NCBI GenBank assembly: GCA_028291545.1
Contig: JAQGHR010000059.1
Location: 1 to 37,971 of the forward strand
Length of the DNA: 37,971 nt
Reading direction: 5' to 3'
Source: Planctomycetota bacterium
GTDB taxonomy: Bacteria > Planctomycetota > Planctomycetia > Isosphaerales > Isosphaeraceae
Below are positions 33,824 to 37,971 of this stretch, piece after piece (the first letter of the stretch is position 1; each line of letters begins with the position of its first letter). The position numbers were made by a program, and so were the translations under genes. The notes under the pieces are model-generated. The model made no database searches. It was not told the origin of the DNA and saw only the letters and a list, made by a program, of their open reading frames with translations.

Positions 33824-35260
33824 ATGTCGCACATGGAGACAGTAACACGCGGAAAGCTCATGATCGTCGGCCTCGGGCCAGGCTCGGCCGGGGCGATGAC
33901 CCCGGACGCCGCTTCGGCCATCGACCGGGCAGAGGTCATCGTCGGGTATCGCGGCTATCTCGACCTGATCGCCGATCGCATCGCGGCCAAGGAAATCGTC
34001 GGTCGCGAACTGGGCCAGGAAGTCGAACGGGCCGAGCTGGCCTTGACGCTAGCACAATCCGGCCGCGTGGTGGCCCTGGTCTCGAGCGGGGACGCGGGCG
34101 TCTATGCGATGGGGGGCGTCGCGCTCGAGCTTGCGGCATCCCGGCGGAGCGATGTTCAGATCGAGGTCATCCCAGGGGTCACGGCCGCCCTTTCGGCCTC
34201 CGCCTTGCTCGGAGCGCCCCTGGCGCATGATTGGGCCTGCATCAGCCTGAGCGACTTGCTCACGCCCTGGGACGTGATCGTGAGCCGCGTTGACGCCGCC
34301 GCGCGGGCCGACTTCGCGCTGGCGTTCTACAACCCGAAGAGTCAAACCCGCACCCGGCAATTGCCCGCAGTCGTCGAGATCCTCCTGCGACACCGCAGCC
34401 CCAAGACGCCGGTCGGGCTCGTCGAGAACGCCTATCGGCCGGGTCAGCGAGTCGAGATCGTCCGCCTGGGCGAACTGGCCTCGGCGCACGTCTCGATGTT
34501 CACGACCGTGATTGTGGGCTCGTCGACGACGATCGTGGACCGTGGGCGGATGGTGACGCCTCGCATCTATGCCGCGAAATCCGGCGGGACAACGGACGGG
34601 GTCGTGGCAGGATCGTCCGAAACGAGGCCACTCTCGCCGGGTGAATCCATCATGGCCGAATCGCTATCAATCATCGACCGCGAGATGGGGCGAACACCGA
34701 GCGATCCTCGCGAACGAGCCGTTGTCCGGCGCATGATTCACGCCTCGGCGGACTTCAGTTATGTCGAGGATGTACGATTTCACCCCGATGCCATCGAGAC
34801 GGCGGTTCACGCGCTTCGAGCCGGCGGCGCGGTGCTCACGGACGTCGAGATGCTCCGCGCCGGAATACGCAGTGACCTCGCCGGACCGCTGGGCGTGGCG
34901 ACGGTCTGCGGCCTGACCGGGAGCGATACGATCGCGCTGGCGGAGAGCGAGAACCTGACGCGCTCGGCCGCCGGGATTCGCCGCCTGGGCGAACGGACCG
35001 GCGAGGGCGTGATCGTGGCGATTGGCAACGCGCCAACCGCGCTGGTCGAGGTGATCCGCATGGTCGAGGCCGGCTGGCGACCCGCTTGCATCGTGGGGAT
35101 TCCGGTCGGCTTTGTGGGCGTGGAGGACGCGAAGCAGAAACTGCTCTCACAGGGCCTCGTCCCGTTCATCACGAGCCTCGGCCGCAAGGGTGGAACGGCG
35201 GTGACGGCGGCGGTCGTGAACGCGTTGATGGCTCTGGCGGGCGAGGGCGGATCGCCATGA
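33824..35260 (+). CDS. cbiH-cbiC: Fused cobalt-precorrin-3B C17-methyltransferase (CbiH) and cobalt-precorrin-8 methylmutase (CbiC)
   Basis: A 478-residue protein in one uninterrupted frame. Residues about 10-250 are the CbiH/CobJ methylase: 'IVGLGPGSAGAMTPDAASAI', 'VIVGYRGYLDLI', Ser87-Ser-Gly-Asp-Ala-Gly-Val-Tyr94-Ala-Met, 'VIPGVTAALSASALLGAPLAHDWACISLSDLLTPW' and 'FYNPKSQTR'; this half adds the C17 methyl and drives ring contraction. After a linker (about 250-275), residues to 478 are the CbiC/CobH methylmutase: 'RRMIHASADFSY' (about 302, with the proton-transfer His), 'VLTDVEMLRAGI', 'AIGNAPTAL' (about 400) and 'IVGIPVGFVGVEDAK'; this half moves the C11 methyl to C12. The two steps are not consecutive in the pathway. 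ATG 33824 or 33833. Its TGA overlaps the cbiD start. Confidence 0.94.
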   Translation: MSHMETVTRGKLMIVGLGPGSAGAMTPDAASAIDRAEVIVGYRGYLDLIADRIAAKEIVGRELGQEVERAELALTLAQSGRVVALVSSGDAGVYAMGGVALELAASRRSDVQIEVIPGVTAALSASALLGAPLAHDWACISLSDLLTPWDVIVSRVDAAARADFALAFYNPKSQTRTRQLPAVVEILLRHRSPKTPVGLVENAYRPGQRVEIVRLGELASAHVSMFTTVIVGSSTTIVDRGRMVTPRIYAAKSGGTTDGVVAGSSETRPLSPGESIMAESLSIIDREMGRTPSDPRERAVVRRMIHASADFSYVEDVRFHPDAIETAVHALRAGGAVLTDVEMLRAGIRSDLAGPLGVATVCGLTGSDTIALAESENLTRSAAGIRRLGERTGEGVIVAIGNAPTALVEVIRMVEAGWRPACIVGIPVGFVGVEDAKQKLLSQGLVPFITSLGRKGGTAVTAAVVNALMALAGEGGSP

Positions 35261-36393
35261 TGGGCGGCCAACGCACGGTTTTCGAGACCAATCGTCACTT
35301 GACCGTCCCACCGCGCAACCCGCAGGGCATGCGCGAAGGTTACACGACGGGCGCCTCCGCGGCAGCCGCGACTCAGGCCGCCTGTCGCGTTCTGGAGCGG
35401 GACGAGCGGCCGGAGTCCGTGTCGGTCCCGTCACCTCTCGGGATCGACTTGATCATCCCCATCAACCAGTTGGCATATGCGAGCGACGGTACCGCAACGG
35501 CCGGTGTCATCAAGGACGCGGGAGACGATCCCGACGTCACTCACGGGGCCGAGATCCTCGTGCGGGTCCGCAGGATCGCGGAGTCGGGCGTTCATATTCT
35601 CGGAGGAGCCGGCGTTGGCACGATCACCCAGCCCGGCCTGGAATTGCCGCCGGGATCGCCCGCGATCAACCCGGTCCCACGGAAGATGATCGCGGAGGCC
35701 GTCGCGAGCGTGCTCGGCACTCCCGATCCTGATCCGGGCGTCGAGGTGACCGTCTCCATCCCGGGAGGCGAGGAGCTGGCGAAAAAGACGCTGAACTCGC
35801 GGATCGGCATCGTCGGCGGCCTGTCGATCCTGGGCACGACCGGGATCGTGCGGCCCATGAGCACGGCGAGCTGGCGAGCGTCGGTCGTGCAGTCGATCGA
35901 CGTGGCGGCGGCCAACAGCCTGAAGCACATCGTGCTGACGACGGGTGGCCGTTCCGAGCGGTTTGCGGAATCCGTGTATCCCGCGCTACCCGAGATGGCC
36001 TTCGTGCAGATGGGGATCTTTACCGGGGACAGCCTGAAGCGAGCCGTCGAGCGAGCGGTGCCCAAGGTCACGATTTGCGGCATGATCGGCAAGATGGCCA
36101 AGCTCGCGACGGGACAGATGCAGACGCACGTCGCCGGGGGCGGCGTCGATGTCGCGTTCCTGGCCGAATTGGCTCGTGAGGCGGGCGCTCGGGGTGAGCT
36201 CATCGCGGCCATCTCGAGGGCGAATACAGGACGACATGTGGAAGAGTTGATCGATGCGGCCGGATTCTCGGAGTTTTATCAGCATGTCGCCAATCGCGCG
36301 GCGGAGTGCTGCGAACGACACGTAGCGGGCGGCCTTGAGGTCGAGGTGATCTTGTTCGATTTCTCAGGGAAGATCCTGGCTCGATCTTCATGA
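35257..36393 (+). CDS. cbiD: Cobalt-precorrin-5B C1-methyltransferase (CbiD)
   Basis: A 378-residue enzyme that methylates C1 after ring contraction. It is specific to the early-cobalt pathway and so identifies the route. Landmarks: 'REGYTTGASAAAATQAA' near residue 26, 'GVIKDAGDDPDVTHG', 'GAGVGTITQPGLELPPGSPAINPVPRKMI', 'EVTVSIPGGEELAKKTLNSRIGIVGGLSILGTTGIV', 'TTGGRSE' and 'KMAKLATGQMQTHV'. ATG 35257 overlaps the upstream TGA as ATGATG; ATG 35260 is equally possible. The open frame further upstream lies inside the fusion gene. The end abuts the convergent permease gene: both stop codons share the palindrome TCATGA. Confidence 0.96.
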   Translation: MMGGQRTVFETNRHLTVPPRNPQGMREGYTTGASAAAATQAACRVLERDERPESVSVPSPLGIDLIIPINQLAYASDGTATAGVIKDAGDDPDVTHGAEILVRVRRIAESGVHILGGAGVGTITQPGLELPPGSPAINPVPRKMIAEAVASVLGTPDPDPGVEVTVSIPGGEELAKKTLNSRIGIVGGLSILGTTGIVRPMSTASWRASVVQSIDVAAANSLKHIVLTTGGRSERFAESVYPALPEMAFVQMGIFTGDSLKRAVERAVPKVTICGMIGKMAKLATGQMQTHVAGGGVDVAFLAELAREAGARGELIAAISRANTGRHVEELIDAAGFSEFYQHVANRAAECCERHVAGGLEVEVILFDFSGKILARSS

Positions 36394-37911
36394 AGGCTCG
36401 GTCAAGCGCTCCACCTCCGGCGCTGTGACCGCCCTCGGTTCCATCCCGGCCGCCGCGAGAATTCGATACCCGAGAAATGCGATTCCGTACGAGACGAGTG
36501 CCGAGGGCGCGAGCTTGGCCCAGATCGACAGTCCGCCCGCGAACGAGATCCAGGGTACCGACAGAACCCCGAGAAACCAGGCGATCATGCCCGCCCAGTT
36601 GACGCCTCTTCGAGGTCCAGGCCACCGGCCTCGCGTCCGCGAATAATCGGCCGCGATGGCCCCGACCGCCGGGGCGGTCAGGCCGCCGATCACTCCGAAC
36701 AGGAATTCCAGGTTCCGCGCGACTCCGGTCGCGATCAGGGGCCAGGTCGCGATCGCCCCCAGGACCGACCAGAGCCATCGCGGCGGCCTCGGCCAGATGG
36801 CCGAGAGCTGTCGAGCGATCACGTAGGGTGTCGAGCACGCCGGTCCGAGCAGTCCCAGGGCCAGGACGAACAGCCCCGCAGCTCCGAGCCGTCCGCCGAT
36901 CCCGCGTAGATAGACCTCACGGAGCGTCGTTATTCCTGGTTCCGCGGCCTGATTGGTCGTGGGATAGGTCGCCCTGAGCGGCACGCGCCGTTCGATCGTC
37001 GGCCGGCTTATCGGCCCGAGTGGATCGGGGAAAATCGGCGCCGGCGTCGCGGTTCGGCCCAGGGCACCGGCGACGATCAGCAGGGCCAGGATGGCCAGGA
37101 TCGGGGCGGCCAGCATCACGCCGACAAGCCCGCCCAGGCGGGCCTCTCGGGTTGACGGCGTTGCCGCGCCCCAGTCCGCGGCGGCAAGACCGTGGCAGGC
37201 GAGGAACGCGAACACGAGCTGAATCATCGTTGAAATCGCCTGCCCACCGCCCGCGGCGAGCGGACGGGTCGCCACGGGGCCGGCCCCCACGGTCGGGATC
37301 GCCCACAGGACCGTCAGGCCGATTGCGATCGCCGGAAAGATTGGGTACACCGACATGACGGCGGCGACCAGTCGGACCGCGATCGTCCCGATCACCGCCG
37401 AGGCGAGCGACCACGCCGCCGCGACGACCAGGAACAGCCACGAGGGCACGACGATCGATCCGCGAGCATGAGTCGCCAGATATTTCGCGTCGAGCAGACC
37501 GGTTGCGACCAGACCGCTCAGGCTGTACTCGGTCGCATAATCAATCGTGATCGCGAACCAGATCACGTAGACGACGCCGAGCAAAAGGCCGGGAACCCAG
37601 GTCGCACCTCGCGCACCGAACGTGCTGGTCGCGACGACGGCCAGGGGGCGCTTCGTGGCCGCGCCCCACGTCGCCGGGGCACAGTAGAGGCACCAGTAAG
37701 CGAGCAGTCCCGCCAGCGCGGCCCCGACGCTGGCGGGCGCGAGCCCGCCGACAAAGAGGGTCGTTGGCGCGAGCCGATCCAGGAAGACCACGGACAGGAC
37801 CAGGGCAATAAACGCCGGTGCGACCCCGTCCTGCCACGGTTTCACGGGGACGGGCGGAGCCTCGATCGCAGACTTGAGCGAAGGGGGGAGATGGTAAGGC
37901 TCATCGGTCAT
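36388..37911 (-). CDS. NCS1-like (cytosine/nucleobase permease-type) transporter
   Basis: A 507-residue integral membrane protein with about 12 hydrophobic helices after a 30-residue polar cytosolic start. 'ATKRPLAVVATSTFGARGATWVPGLLLG' resembles the NCS1 helix 3 region (FG-x-x-G), 'GLAAADWGAATPSTREARLGGLVGVML' resembles the helix 6-7 DY/W segment, and 'GVIGGLTAPAVGAIAADYSRTRGRW' with 'GVNWAGMIAWFLGVL' closely follows the C-terminal NCS1 pattern (P..G.+.ADY...R, G.NW.A.+A...G). NCS1 members import cytosine, allantoin, hydantoins or thiamine precursors by sodium or proton symport; the substrate here is unknown. It converges on cbiD. The start is ATG 37911; the 60 bases beyond it show no clear promoter. 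Confidence 0.8.
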   Translation of the reverse strand: MTDEPYHLPPSLKSAIEAPPVPVKPWQDGVAPAFIALVLSVVFLDRLAPTTLFVGGLAPASVGAALAGLLAYWCLYCAPATWGAATKRPLAVVATSTFGARGATWVPGLLLGVVYVIWFAITIDYATEYSLSGLVATGLLDAKYLATHARGSIVVPSWLFLVVAAAWSLASAVIGTIAVRLVAAVMSVYPIFPAIAIGLTVLWAIPTVGAGPVATRPLAAGGGQAISTMIQLVFAFLACHGLAAADWGAATPSTREARLGGLVGVMLAAPILAILALLIVAGALGRTATPAPIFPDPLGPISRPTIERRVPLRATYPTTNQAAEPGITTLREVYLRGIGGRLGAAGLFVLALGLLGPACSTPYVIARQLSAIWPRPPRWLWSVLGAIATWPLIATGVARNLEFLFGVIGGLTAPAVGAIAADYSRTRGRWPGPRRGVNWAGMIAWFLGVLSVPWISFAGGLSIWAKLAPSALVSYGIAFLGYRILAAAGMEPRAVTAPEVERLTEPS

Positions 37912-37971
37912 CGTAAAGGTAATCCGGGTGACACTGGAAGTCGCTCAGTATTCCGCCGTGCCTTCCACTCC

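Overview
The window reads as chromosomal DNA of a high-GC planctomycete, most likely an Isosphaeraceae-like lineage (inference). Supporting signs are a Ser/Thr kinase with an 'LTEYQA'-type N-terminal extension and a DLG in place of DFG, a secreted protein with an N-terminal 'ETLEGRVVLS' motif resembling the LEPR-XLL signature, a small protein beginning 'MPRFRLTVRQLMVAV', Uma2-family nuclease genes, and many lone genes on both strands. Most long overlapping reading frames are shadows caused by high GC. I see no rRNA, tRNA, CRISPR array, insertion sequence or phage module.

Layout. 0-5.4 kb: the 3' end of dnaK, a Uma2 neighbourhood (one truncated and one intact copy flanked by two distantly similar small proteins), then clpB, so the DnaK/ClpB disaggregation partners lie close together. 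5.5-12.6 kb: an exported LEPR-type protein, a serine beta-lactamase-like hydrolase, the bifunctional chorismate mutase/prephenate dehydratase pheA, a HAD phosphatase, an exported beta-propeller-like protein and a membrane-anchored Ser/Thr kinase. 12.6-17.5 kb: a membrane protein in an apparent operon with CbiET/CobL, two lipoproteins, a YhaM-like OB-HD exonuclease and a small membrane protein. 17.6-23.9 kb: a minus-strand run dapB, CxxC protein, lipoprotein, UDP-glucuronate decarboxylase, galE; also thrC and a divergent hpf. 24-26.2 kb: a five-cysteine membrane protein, a TIGR01777-type epimerase and a cupin.

26.4-36.4 kb is a cobalamin (B12) island: cobD (threonine-phosphate decarboxylase), cobQ/cbiP, a minus-strand acyltransferase, then cbiB, cbiX, cbiL, a small two-helix membrane protein, a fused cbiH-cbiC, and cbiD. 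CbiX and CbiD point to the early-cobalt-insertion (anaerobic-type) route. CbiX loads cobalt. CbiL, CbiH, CbiD and the distant CbiET methylate the ring, and CbiC moves the C11 methyl group. CobQ amidates the side chains. CobD and CbiB make and attach the aminopropanol arm. CbiF, CbiG, CbiJ, CbiA and the nucleotide-loop genes are not in the window. An NCS1-like permease converges on cbiD.

The most interesting items are the CbiH-CbiC fusion, a palindrome abutting a sigma70-like promoter in front of cobD, a two-hairpin element between cobD and cobQ, a duplicated and frame-broken Uma2 gene whose frame change falls exactly on a TTTCCCT heptamer, and the permease beside the B12 genes. I did not find an unmistakable new system. 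These are leads.
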